Source of the DNA: an uncultured Lachnoclostridium sp.
GTDB taxonomy: Bacteria > Bacillota > Clostridia > Lachnospirales > Lachnospiraceae
DNA length: 64,000 nt
Assembly (NCBI GenBank): GCA_947369165.1
Contig: CANBKJ010000002.1
Span: forward strand, 16,076 to 80,075
Reading direction: 5' to 3'
Position numbers and translations under genes: made by a program
Notes under the pieces: generated by a model
Seen by the model: the letters and a program-made list of their open reading frames with translations, nothing else
The model's database searches: none
What the model was told of the DNA's origin: nothing
In this document: piece after piece, positions 10,046 through 20,146 of the stretch
Layout of the letters: every line of letters starts with the position of its first letter
Numbering within the stretch: the first letter of the stretch is position 1

Positions 10046-10588
10046 ATGGGTAAAAAATGTCCAAAATGTAATAGAATACTGCCGGATCATGCTGCTTCAT
10101 GCGTATGTGGTGCAAAATTTCAGCCACATGGGGCGCATCTGCCGTATCCGGTGGGTCACCAGCCGTATCAGGGAGGCCAGCCGTATCAGGGAGGCCAGCC
10201 ATATCAGGGAGGCCAGCCGTATCAGGGAGGCCAGCCGTATCAGGGAGGCCAGCCATATCAGGGAGGCCAGCCATATCAGGGAGGTCAGCCATATCAGGGA
10301 GGTCAGCCGTATCAGGGAGGCCAGGTTGCATACAAGGGGGGCGCCGGGCTGGCAATCGGATCGATGGTACTTGGAATCCTTTCGCTTGTTTTATCCTGTT
10401 TCGGTTTTTCCGTCGTTCTGGCAATTATCAGTTTGGCTCTGGGAGGTGCCAGCCTGAAGGGAAACAGGGAAGGACGGGGAATGGCCACAGCTGGGATAGT
10501 GTGTTCGGTGATTGCATTTATGGTGTTCTTAGTGCTGCTTCTAATAGGAGTATCCATTTTGAGCCAGTCTGGAATGCAGAGTTGGTAA
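10046..10588 (+). CDS. Zinc-ribbon protein with QPYQGG repeats and DUF4190-like TM domain
   Basis: CPKCNRILPDHAASCVCG; nine QPYQGG repeats; GLAIGSMVLGILSLVLS... Confidence 0.75.
   Translation: MGKKCPKCNRILPDHAASCVCGAKFQPHGAHLPYPVGHQPYQGGQPYQGGQPYQGGQPYQGGQPYQGGQPYQGGQPYQGGQPYQGGQPYQGGQVAYKGGAGLAIGSMVLGILSLVLSCFGFSVVLAIISLALGGASLKGNREGRGMATAGIVCSVIAFMVFLVLLLIGVSILSQSGMQSW
10160..10321 (+). repeat. 18-bp coding tandem repeat, about 9 copies
   Basis: cagcc(g/a)tatcagggagg(c/t) repeated in frame. Confidence 0.9.
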
Positions 10589-10777
10589 GAGGGCGGGGGA
10601 ACGAAGCAGGGACATATGCAAAGAATAATGAAGATAGATAATATTATCTGCATAGCCTCCTTGTGCCAAAAACAACATAAAAAGTGTTAATTATTACATA
10701 TTCCGTCAGACAGGAAAAGCCTTGTTATAATGAGTTCATCATTAAAAAATACCAAAAAGAAAGGAATGGTGATCATT

Positions 10778-12241
10778 ATGAAGGTATTGTTTAAAAAAAT
10801 CAGTTTGGCGGTGGCGGCATTTACACTTGCCCTTGCTGCAGGGATCTGTGGCCGACAGCCTGCCGAAGCAGGTGCGGCTGTGAAGGGCTATACGATCGGC
10901 ACATCAAATGTACAGGTGTATTCAAACACAGGGCTGACAAACAGGTATGGCGCGATCTATCCGTCGGATGAGGTTACAGTCAATACTGTAACTGACCGCT
11001 ATTGCAAGGTAACGTATCCGGTCGCAAGAGGAAGGAAGACCGGATATATCAGTACAAAGAAGATTTTAACTAAGACGACAGGGAACAATTATACCTCAAG
11101 GGCAAAGATCACGACATACCGGCGGGCAGGTGGCAGCACCTATGGCTACGTTTCAAAGGGAGATGTGGTGAAGGTGCTGGGGGCCTCGGGTGGATACACG
11201 CAGATCAAGTATCCGGTTAGTGGCGGATACAAATATGCATTTATAAAGACGGCGGATTTAAATGCCAGCATACTGCCGGCTGCCTCGAACACGGGGATTA
11301 TCAAGAATGGCACGTACAAGCTCGTATCTGCCCTGAATGGGAATTATGTTATGGACGTCAACGGGGCGTCTGTATACAATGGCGCCAACGTGCAGCTGTA
11401 TGCTGACAACGGGAGCAATGCCCAGAAGTTTACATTTACCCGCCAGTCCGACGGCTATTATACGATCAGTAATGTAAACAGTGGGAAAATGCTGGATTGT
11501 TCCGGTGCAGGAAGGACGAACGGAACGAACATCCAGCAGTATCAGTCGAACTATTCGGCGGCGCAGCGATGGAAGGTAACATCTGCCGGAAATGGATATT
11601 ACACATTGACGTGCAAATGCAATGGCCTTTTGGCGGATGTGACGGGGGCCAAAGTTGCAAAGGGAACTAACATCCAGATGTATTCGGCCAATAGAAGTGC
11701 AGCCCAAAAATGGAAACTGGTTCCCGCAACCGCCTCCAGCAAGCCGGGAAATTCTGATATTGGACGGAAAATTGTGGATTATGAACTGTCACAGGTAGGC
11801 ATAGGAGATTTCAGGGGAAATAACCGGGTAATATACAACGACTGGTTCTATAAAAGACCGGTGTCCGGACCCGGATACGCATGGTGCATGGTGTTCCAGT
11901 CATACTGTGCGGAAAAGATGGGTATACTTGGCACCGGGATTCCCAGGACGGCCAGCTGCAGGGAAGCGGCAGACTGGTACAGGAAAAATAACCGGTTTAA
12001 AGACAGCAGATATTATGGCGGATCTTATACACCCAAAGCGGGTGATCTGGTATTTTATTATGAAAAGGGAAGTTACAGCCATGTCGGCATGGTCACGGCG
12101 CCCCCAGTCAATGGCTATTTGCAGACGGTAGAGGGAAATTCCAGGGAATCCAATGGAAATTACAGCGTTGTCCGCTTTACCAGGAATGCCAAAAGAACCA
12201 TCCATAACAGCTACGTGCGCGGATATGGCCTGTTGTATTGA
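10778..12241 (+). CDS. Secreted SH3-like / ricin-type lectin / CHAP-domain cell-wall hydrolase candidate
   Basis: Signal peptide; SH3-like repeats; ricin QxW-type repeats (NAQKFTF, AAQRWKV, AAQKWKL); CHAP-like YAWCMVFQSYCAEKMG...AGDLVFYYEKGSYSHVGMV. Confidence 0.82.
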   Translation: MKVLFKKISLAVAAFTLALAAGICGRQPAEAGAAVKGYTIGTSNVQVYSNTGLTNRYGAIYPSDEVTVNTVTDRYCKVTYPVARGRKTGYISTKKILTKTTGNNYTSRAKITTYRRAGGSTYGYVSKGDVVKVLGASGGYTQIKYPVSGGYKYAFIKTADLNASILPAASNTGIIKNGTYKLVSALNGNYVMDVNGASVYNGANVQLYADNGSNAQKFTFTRQSDGYYTISNVNSGKMLDCSGAGRTNGTNIQQYQSNYSAAQRWKVTSAGNGYYTLTCKCNGLLADVTGAKVAKGTNIQMYSANRSAAQKWKLVPATASSKPGNSDIGRKIVDYELSQVGIGDFRGNNRVIYNDWFYKRPVSGPGYAWCMVFQSYCAEKMGILGTGIPRTASCREAADWYRKNNRFKDSRYYGGSYTPKAGDLVFYYEKGSYSHVGMVTAPPVNGYLQTVEGNSRESNGNYSVVRFTRNAKRTIHNSYVRGYGLLY

Positions 12242-12293
12242 CAGAAGTATTTTATATCTTACTTGACACTACCGAAAACATCGGAGGTTATAA

Positions 12294-12878
12294 ATGAGAA
12301 AAGGTTATCAAAGAGGAATTGCTCTAATTATCGTAATCATGTTGTTTCTAATTACAGGCTGCGGAACGGAAAGCAGATGGTTGAAAAAATCATCCCGTGA
12401 AGAAAACGAATCACGTTCGGATTTTGGATTTCAGAAGGAAAATCCCCTCTCATCGTTGGCTGCAAAAGACGAGGAGAGAGCAGAGGAAGAGGATCTACAG
12501 ACGATCAATACAGTGTTATCGGCATTTACGACTGCAATTGCAGATGCGAAAGCGACTGGAACAGGAATAATTACGATAGATAGTGAATCTACGCTCAAGC
12601 AGGCTGAAACGGATGGAAAGGATACTCAGAGAGTACTGGATATTATGGTAGAAGTGTTGGGAGACGGAGAAATTAAATTAAAGTCAGATGTGGGGAAAGG
12701 GCGGGAGTTTATATGTTACTATGAGGCTTCAAAAAATTTGGTCGAAGTATATGTGGCGCAGCATGACGATTCCGTTGGCGGTAGTGAGATATCACCGCAT
12801 AGTAATAGTGGAGTTGTCGTGCAAAATTGTAAGTATCATGATAATACACCTTTGATGGCAGCAAATTATAGTTTGTGA
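12294..12878 (+). CDS. Putative lipoprotein
   Basis: MRKGYQRGIALIIVIMLFLITGCGTES lipobox. Confidence 0.65.
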   Translation: MRKGYQRGIALIIVIMLFLITGCGTESRWLKKSSREENESRSDFGFQKENPLSSLAAKDEERAEEEDLQTINTVLSAFTTAIADAKATGTGIITIDSESTLKQAETDGKDTQRVLDIMVEVLGDGEIKLKSDVGKGREFICYYEASKNLVEVYVAQHDDSVGGSEISPHSNSGVVVQNCKYHDNTPLMAANYSL

Positions 12879-12891
12879 AATATTAAATGAG

Positions 12892-12930
12892 TCGGAAGAT
12901 CCTAATATTAGGTTTTCCGGCTTTATCTTT
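12892..12930 (+). terminator. Rho-independent terminator candidate
   Basis: gtcggaagatcctaatattaggttttccggc followed by T-rich tract. Confidence 0.6.
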
Positions 12931-13059
12931 TGTACTGATAATATAAAATGTCAAAATAGACATAAAAGTTGTTATTTTTTACATTTTTCGTTTGACTAAA
13001 CAAATTATATTACAATTAATATAAAATAAAACATCAGCAAGAAAGGAAAGGTGGTAAAT

Positions 13060-15324
13060 ATGAAAAGAAATATTGTAGTATTTTTAGTAATCGCATTACT
13101 TGTTGGATTGATACCGGATACGGGTATTTCAGCAAAGGCGGGCTATGTTAAGCTGACCAGCAAGTCAGCGGAATTATCAGTAACAGAAGATGAGGATGGC
13201 ACTACATATGAAACAACCCGGATAAAGCTGAAAAAGGCGTACGGCGTAAAGGTAATAAAGACAACCTATGCTTCTCAAAACAAAAAAATAGCGACTGTGA
13301 CAGCCAAAGGAAAAGTAAGGGCAAGGAAGCAGGGAACCACCCGCATAACCATAACCGTGAGATACAAACGCCTGGGGAGACAATACGTAAAAAAATTAAC
13401 GTTTACCGTAAAAGTGGTAGAAATCGTAGATTACGATTCTGAGGAACAGGAGTCAGAAGAGACAGAAACAGAACCGGAAGAGATCGACGATCCAGGAGAG
13501 GATCAGATGAGTGGGCCCGGCAGAAAAGCGCCGATTCAGATTGCAAACACCGTGAAACCGACTGCAAAACCAACGGTAAAACCGACTGTGAAACCAACGG
13601 TAAAGCCGATTGCAAAACCGACTGTGAAACCTACCGCAAAACCAACTGTGAAGTCGACCGTGAAACCCACCGCGAAGCCGACCAAAAAAACAACTCCTAC
13701 ACCAGTTCCATATAAGATGCTCCCGAATGGGGTATACAAGCTTAACACAAAGCTGCATAGCAGTATGATGCTGGATGTATCGGGACATGGGACAAGTGAT
13801 GGGGCAAACATCCAGATTTACCAGAACAATGACAGCGGTGCCCAGAAATTTTATGTGGAGCATGTGGGGAATGGCTGGTATACCATTTCAAACACATATC
13901 CTAAAAAGTGTTTGGATGTACAGGGGGCTTCAAATAAAAGCGGAACCAATGTGCAGCTTTATCAATCTAATGGTTCGGACGCGCAAAAATGGCGGTTTTA
14001 CCCGACTGGCGACGGTTATTACACCATTTTGAACAAATGCGGACATTACTTGGATGTAGCCGGGGGAAGTGCAAAGAACGATACCAACGTGCAGGTATAT
14101 ACATACAATGGGACAAATGCCCAAAGGTGGAAACTGGTTGCTGCCAGACAGGACTATGTGAACATTGCGGACAGCCTTTATACCATTAAAGCTCAGGTTG
14201 GAAACGGCATGACGCTGGACGTATCAGGCTGCGGAACAACAGATGGAACTAACATACAGGTTTATCAGGGCAATAACAGCATTGCACAGAAGTTTAAGGT
14301 ACAAAGCACAGGAGATGGCTGGTTTAAGATTTCTAACCCGTTTTCAGGGAAGTGCCTGGACGTGCAGGGAGGAAGTGCAAAAAGCGGAACCAATGTGCAA
14401 TTATATACTTATAACGGAAGCAACGCGCAGAAATGGCGTTTTTACAAGGAAGGAGACTGCTTTGTCATAAAAAACAAGCTTGGATGTTATCTGGATGTAG
14501 ACGGAGGAAAAAACAAAAACGGAACTAATGTATTGGTTTATACAAAAAACGGGACGCCTGCGCAAAAATGGAAAATACAGGAGACCAGCGCAATTGTAGC
14601 GAACTCGTCCAGTTTTACGCTGGATGGATTGGGACAAACGAAAACAATATCCATTTCCTATGAACCGGCATATATTTTTGCATTAAATAAAACGATCCAA
14701 TGGAGCTCTTCGCAGCCCAAGGTCGCAACGGTGTCGAACGGGGTAGTAAAGGCGGTAGGAGCAGGAACGGCTACCATCGTGGCGAGGGCTTTTAATGGAC
14801 AGACATGCCTCATAACGGTTACGGTAAAGACGACTGCGGCTTCGTCAAACGGCCAGGCGCTGGGAGCGCCGGTTCCAGCCGGATGCAAATTCACTAAAAA
14901 GACAAATGATGGCGGATGGTTTGGTTTTCATGATATAAATAGAGGCGTTAAAATAGGGACACCAGTATATGCGGTCGCAGATGGAACGGTTACTTTTAAA
15001 CAGGCGTATACAGTATTTGGCGGCGTTCAAAAGCTGACCAGTTACGGAAATTTTATTGAATTGAAGACGACGAATGGTTATAAGGCGAAATACTGCCATC
15101 TAAACAGCTTTGTAAATGTGGCGCAGAAAATCAGAAGTACAAATACGGTACAGCAGGGAGGCAGCAGTGGGACGTATACTCTAGGAACGAGAAACGTAAA
15201 AAAAGGCGAGGTAATCGGATATATCGGGACAACCGGTAATTCATCGGGTGCGCATCTCCATTTTGAACTTTATAAGAACGGAGGGCGTATCGATCCGACT
15301 TCGGTTATCAAAGGGCTCTACTAA
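13060..15324 (+). CDS. Secreted Ig-like / two ricin-type lectin domains / Big_2-like / M23-type peptidase domain protein
   Basis: Signal peptide; KPTVKPTAKPT linker; QKF/QKW ricin repeats; C-terminal GTPVYAVADGTVTF...GAHLHFELYKNGGRIDP. Confidence 0.85.
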   Translation: MKRNIVVFLVIALLVGLIPDTGISAKAGYVKLTSKSAELSVTEDEDGTTYETTRIKLKKAYGVKVIKTTYASQNKKIATVTAKGKVRARKQGTTRITITVRYKRLGRQYVKKLTFTVKVVEIVDYDSEEQESEETETEPEEIDDPGEDQMSGPGRKAPIQIANTVKPTAKPTVKPTVKPTVKPIAKPTVKPTAKPTVKSTVKPTAKPTKKTTPTPVPYKMLPNGVYKLNTKLHSSMMLDVSGHGTSDGANIQIYQNNDSGAQKFYVEHVGNGWYTISNTYPKKCLDVQGASNKSGTNVQLYQSNGSDAQKWRFYPTGDGYYTILNKCGHYLDVAGGSAKNDTNVQVYTYNGTNAQRWKLVAARQDYVNIADSLYTIKAQVGNGMTLDVSGCGTTDGTNIQVYQGNNSIAQKFKVQSTGDGWFKISNPFSGKCLDVQGGSAKSGTNVQLYTYNGSNAQKWRFYKEGDCFVIKNKLGCYLDVDGGKNKNGTNVLVYTKNGTPAQKWKIQETSAIVANSSSFTLDGLGQTKTISISYEPAYIFALNKTIQWSSSQPKVATVSNGVVKAVGAGTATIVARAFNGQTCLITVTVKTTAASSNGQALGAPVPAGCKFTKKTNDGGWFGFHDINRGVKIGTPVYAVADGTVTFKQAYTVFGGVQKLTSYGNFIELKTTNGYKAKYCHLNSFVNVAQKIRSTNTVQQGGSSGTYTLGTRNVKKGEVIGYIGTTGNSSGAHLHFELYKNGGRIDPTSVIKGLY

Positions 15325-15385
15325 AAATAGAAACTGGTAAAGCAGGCAGAGGATATGCTTCATCCCCGCAGGAGGGCAGGTATCT

Positions 15386-17371
15386 CTACCCCACCCTCCT
15401 GCAGTTCCCCTCCAGATCATAATCCCTCGTGTACCCATCGTCCTCATATAGGAGGTATGAACTACCTTTATAGCCGATCATTTTCATATGATCCGTATCG
15501 ATGCTGGATACACATTCAGCCACATCAGCAAGAGGTATGCACCTGCCCTGGCGTATGAAAAGGGGGACAACGTTCAGTGGCACAGAGATATAATGATGTC
15601 CCTGGGGAAGTATTTCCTCCGAGATTTCACCATCTGGAAGAAACCGGATGAACATCATCTCTTCCGGGAGATAGACATAGCGTCCTTTTGCATTCTGGGT
15701 GTACACAGGGGCGATCATCAGCTCACCGCCAAGCATAAGCTGATCTTCCACATTGGCCGCCATAGAGTCGTGAGGAAAATCAAAAGCCAGAGGCTTAAAG
15801 AACATATCATCCTTCAAGGCTGCCTTCATATACTCGCTGTAGAGATAAGGAAGAAGCCGGTAGCGGACGCCGATGATATGCCGGAAGTCCTCGATATGTT
15901 CAAAACGGTAGCATTCCTGATCCCTGGTTCCCAGTGCGGCGTGGTTGCGCATAAGAGGGGTAAATACGCCGAGAGCCAGCCAGCGCAATAATAAATCCCG
16001 TGAAGCATCCGCACCGAAGCCCCCCAGATCCGCACCGATATAAAGAAAACCGCACATGTTCAGGGAGGGAAGCATTTTCAAGTTCAGAAGAATGTGCGAC
16101 CACCAGGATTTATTGTCGCCGGTCCATATGCCGCCATAGCGGTGCATGCCGATATAGGAGGAGCGTGAGAAGAGCAGGCAGCGTTTTTCAGGGGAAATGC
16201 TTCGCAGAGCTTCGCCGGCAGCCCTTGTCATGTTAAAACCATACAGATTATGAAGCTTTTCGTGGCAGACCAAGGATCCATTTATGTTGTGGTAAATGGA
16301 GGCATAATCAGCAGGGGAATTTGCCAGACTCATCACCTCATTCTGCATGTTCCACACATCGTCTTTGTTTTCATCCTGCTCGATAAAAGTTTTCATCTTA
16401 TTTTTAATATTTTGTATGCCCTCCGGTGTGTAGAACATTGCCGGTTCATTCATATCATTCCAGAAGCCCTCGATGCCCTGATCCGTCAGTATACGGTATT
16501 TGGAACCGAACCATCTGCGTACTTCTGGGTTCAGCACATCGGGAAGATGTGTATATCCTGGCCAGACCGCAGCGACGAAATCGCTGCCATCTTTTTTCTT
16601 ACAGAAATAATTATTTTTTACCCCTTCTTCATATATTTCGTAGTCTTTTTCGATCTTTACCCCAGCATCGATAATCGGGATCAGGCGGATGCCGTTCTTT
16701 TTCATATTATGTACAAAAGCCGGAAAGTCTGCAAACTCATTGTTTACCGTGAAATCTTTATAGTCTTCCATATAATCAATATCCATGTAGATCATATCGA
16801 TGGGAATATGATTGCGGCGGTAACCGCGGGCCACCTCAAGAAAGTCCTCTGTTGTCCTGTACCCCCAGCGGCTCTGGCCAAAACCAAAAGCGAACTTTGG
16901 AGGGATATAGCTTCTGCCGATCATTTTTCGGAACTGCTTTGTGATGTGGTACGCGCCATCCCCCTCGATGATGTATAAGTCCAGATCCGCCTCCTGGCAA
17001 TGGATCTTTAACTCATCTGTCCGGGTAAAACCGATATCAAAAGTCAATGAAGACGGATAGTCGATATAGATTCCAAAAGTCAGGACACCGGAAACAACGA
17101 TAAAATTATGGGCGCCATAGAGGGAAATGGTATCTTCCAGATGGTTCGGATTATCGCTGCAGTTACTGGTATAGACAAATCCTCTCTTATTGATTCCGCG
17201 GTTTGCCTCACCAAGACCATAGACAATGTCCTCGGAATCCATGTGGAAGGAGAAGGTAAATCCGTTCTCCAGGCTGACTTCTCCATACTCCGGAACCCCC
17301 TGGGCAGGTTCGATGGGAACAATAATGCTTTCTGTGGGAAAGGGTGTGCCGAAGATGTATTTTTTTATCAT
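15386..17371 (-). CDS. GH31 family glycosidase (alpha-glucosidase/xylosidase-like)
   Basis: FGFGQSRWGYR, IDMIYMDIDYMEDYKDFT, GFWNDMNEPAMF, GADLGGFG motifs. Confidence 0.9.
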   Translation of the reverse strand: MIKKYIFGTPFPTESIIVPIEPAQGVPEYGEVSLENGFTFSFHMDSEDIVYGLGEANRGINKRGFVYTSNCSDNPNHLEDTISLYGAHNFIVVSGVLTFGIYIDYPSSLTFDIGFTRTDELKIHCQEADLDLYIIEGDGAYHITKQFRKMIGRSYIPPKFAFGFGQSRWGYRTTEDFLEVARGYRRNHIPIDMIYMDIDYMEDYKDFTVNNEFADFPAFVHNMKKNGIRLIPIIDAGVKIEKDYEIYEEGVKNNYFCKKKDGSDFVAAVWPGYTHLPDVLNPEVRRWFGSKYRILTDQGIEGFWNDMNEPAMFYTPEGIQNIKNKMKTFIEQDENKDDVWNMQNEVMSLANSPADYASIYHNINGSLVCHEKLHNLYGFNMTRAAGEALRSISPEKRCLLFSRSSYIGMHRYGGIWTGDNKSWWSHILLNLKMLPSLNMCGFLYIGADLGGFGADASRDLLLRWLALGVFTPLMRNHAALGTRDQECYRFEHIEDFRHIIGVRYRLLPYLYSEYMKAALKDDMFFKPLAFDFPHDSMAANVEDQLMLGGELMIAPVYTQNAKGRYVYLPEEMMFIRFLPDGEISEEILPQGHHYISVPLNVVPLFIRQGRCIPLADVAECVSSIDTDHMKMIGYKGSSYLLYEDDGYTRDYDLEGNCRRVG

Positions 17372-17568
17372 AGGGGGTTCCTCCTTTTGGATCCATCGTG
17401 GTATATGTATTCTTTATAGCATAATTTTACCTGTTGTGCAACAATATAAAGTCAAAGCCTTTAGTGGAAGAATGAATATTGACTAATGATAAATAAAAAT
17501 GTTTCATTGTAACATTTCACGGACATTTGCCTGTTATACTATCTGCAAAAAGAAAAGGAAGTGACGAT

Positions 17569-18261
17569 ATGAAGCAGATTTTAATTGTCGAGGACGACAG
17601 TTTTTTGAATAAGATGTTGGCCTACAACCTGACCGCTGACGGTTACGGTGTGACCTCTGCCCTGAACGCCAGGACAGCCACCGAAGCCCTGCACACGCGA
17701 GAATTTGATTTAGTCCTGCTGGACATCAACCTGCCGGATGGCAGTGGCTACGACCTATGCCGGTTGATTAAGCCGGAACACCCGGACACTATTGTGATCT
17801 TCCTGACCGCCAACGATCAGGAGAGCGACCAGATACGGGGCTATGAGGTGGGCGCGGTGGACTATATCACAAAGCCCTTTGTGATTGGAGCATTGCAGCG
17901 GAAAATCAAAGCCATGTTCGCCATGCTGGAACACCACAGGCCCGCAAAGGATATTTACGATGATGGGCGGCTGTTTCTGGACTTCTCCGAGCAGGCCGCA
18001 GACCTGAACGGAAAGCCGCTGTCCTTATCCCCAATGGAGTATAAAATGCTGAACCTGTTCCGCAAAAACCCGAAGCAGGTACTTACACGCCAGCAGCTTT
18101 TGGAAAGGCTGTGGGATGTGGACGAGCGTTTTGTTGACGAACACACCCTGACAACCTCTATCAGCCGTATTCGCAGCAAGATCGAAGCGGATGGCGGTGC
18201 GCCCTATATCAAGACGATTTACGGCATGGGCTATCAATGGACGGGAGGCGAGAAGAAATGA
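17569..18261 (+). CDS. OmpR-family response regulator
   Basis: ILIVEDDSFLNKML...LVLLDINLPDGSGYDLC...ITKPF; winged-helix C-terminus. Confidence 0.9.
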   Translation: MKQILIVEDDSFLNKMLAYNLTADGYGVTSALNARTATEALHTREFDLVLLDINLPDGSGYDLCRLIKPEHPDTIVIFLTANDQESDQIRGYEVGAVDYITKPFVIGALQRKIKAMFAMLEHHRPAKDIYDDGRLFLDFSEQAADLNGKPLSLSPMEYKMLNLFRKNPKQVLTRQQLLERLWDVDERFVDEHTLTTSISRIRSKIEADGGAPYIKTIYGMGYQWTGGEKK

Positions 18262-19289
18262 CGCTCAAAGACCTATCGGTAAAAAAGCTGTTCCGTCTGG
18301 TGGTGGCTGGTCTGCTGCTTTCCATGACGGCGATCACGCTGGCCCTGTTCCTTGTGACAAAACAGACGGCGGTATTGCTTGCAGGTGGCGCACTGTTTCT
18401 CTGCACCCTCGTCTGGTTTTTTCTGCTGACGTTAGCTTTTGGAAAGCGCCTGTCCCTGTTTACCTCTGACCTGTGCCAGACCCTTGACCACATGATTGAG
18501 GGTGAGGTCGCACCCCAGCGTGCAGAGGACAGCGAAACCATGCTGGCCCGTATAAGCCATCGGCTTTCCCGCCTCTATCAAATTATGCAGGAGAACCGGC
18601 GTAAGGTGGATGAAGAACGGCAGGAGCTTCAAGCCCTGGTATCGGATATTTCCCACCAGATAAAAACGCCGGTGAGCAATCTGAAAATGGCAGCGGACAC
18701 TCTGCTGGAAAAGCCTATGGCCGAAACGGAGCGTACCGATTTCATCCGGGGTATTCGTACCCAAACGGATAAGCTGGATTTTCTTTTTCAGGCGCTTGTG
18801 AAAACCTCCCGTCTGGAAACGGGCGTCATTCAGTTGAATAAGAAACCGGGCTGTCTCTTTGATACTGTGGCCCAGGCCATGAGCGGGATCGTGTATGCTG
18901 CGGAGAAAAAACAAATCGCCGTGTCCGTGGACTGCCCGGAAGATCTCACCCTCTCCCATGACAGCAAATGGACAAGCGAAGCCCTGTTCAATCTGCTGGA
19001 CAATGCGGTAAAGTACACCCCGGCAGGAGGAAACATTTCTGTATCGGTGATGGAATGGGAAATGTATGTGGAGGTCAAAGTCACCGACACCGGCAAGGGC
19101 ATTTCCGAGAGCAGCCAGGCGGCTGTCTTCCGGCGATTCTACCGGGAGGAAGCAGTGCATGAGCAGCAGGGCGTGGGCATTGGCCTGTATCTGGCCCGTG
19201 AAATTGTGACCCGGCAGGGCGGCTATATCAAAGTGGTTTCAGAGCCGGGGCAAGGTTCTGCTTTTTCCATTATGCTCCCTGTGAAGTAA
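18258..19289 (+). CDS. Sensor histidine kinase
   Basis: VSDISHQIKTPVSNLKM H-box; NLLDNAVKYTPAGG N-box; GKGISESS, GVGIGLYLA; ATGA overlap with upstream gene. Confidence 0.9.
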   Translation: MTLKDLSVKKLFRLVVAGLLLSMTAITLALFLVTKQTAVLLAGGALFLCTLVWFFLLTLAFGKRLSLFTSDLCQTLDHMIEGEVAPQRAEDSETMLARISHRLSRLYQIMQENRRKVDEERQELQALVSDISHQIKTPVSNLKMAADTLLEKPMAETERTDFIRGIRTQTDKLDFLFQALVKTSRLETGVIQLNKKPGCLFDTVAQAMSGIVYAAEKKQIAVSVDCPEDLTLSHDSKWTSEALFNLLDNAVKYTPAGGNISVSVMEWEMYVEVKVTDTGKGISESSQAAVFRRFYREEAVHEQQGVGIGLYLAREIVTRQGGYIKVVSEPGQGSAFSIMLPVK

Positions 19290-19465
19290 AGGACAGCGGG
19301 CGGCCTTTTCCGGCTGTCTGCTGAAATTTTCTTGAAATGTCCGAGCATTGTAATAATTCACCCTGATTTTCATTAAAATTTTTTTGCCGCTGTAACATTT
19401 CGCGGACATTTGGGTTTTACAATAGCCTTATCAACAGGTAAAAGCCTTGAAAGGAGTATTTGAAC

Positions 19466-20131
<666 letters not shown>

Positions 20132-20146
20132 AGGAGGTGGCAGGCT

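Noticed and set aside
10153-10325. Possible CRISPR-like array
   Set aside because: Units are contiguous 18-bp in-frame coding repeats (QPYQGG) without spacers.
13536-13811. Antisense VGFTVGFT repeat ORF
   Set aside because: Complement of the KPTVKPTAKPT linker in the M23-type gene; no RBS or independent support.
16250-16978. 242-aa ORF on the plus strand
   Set aside because: Lies inside the GH31 gene on the opposite strand and shows no recognisable motif.
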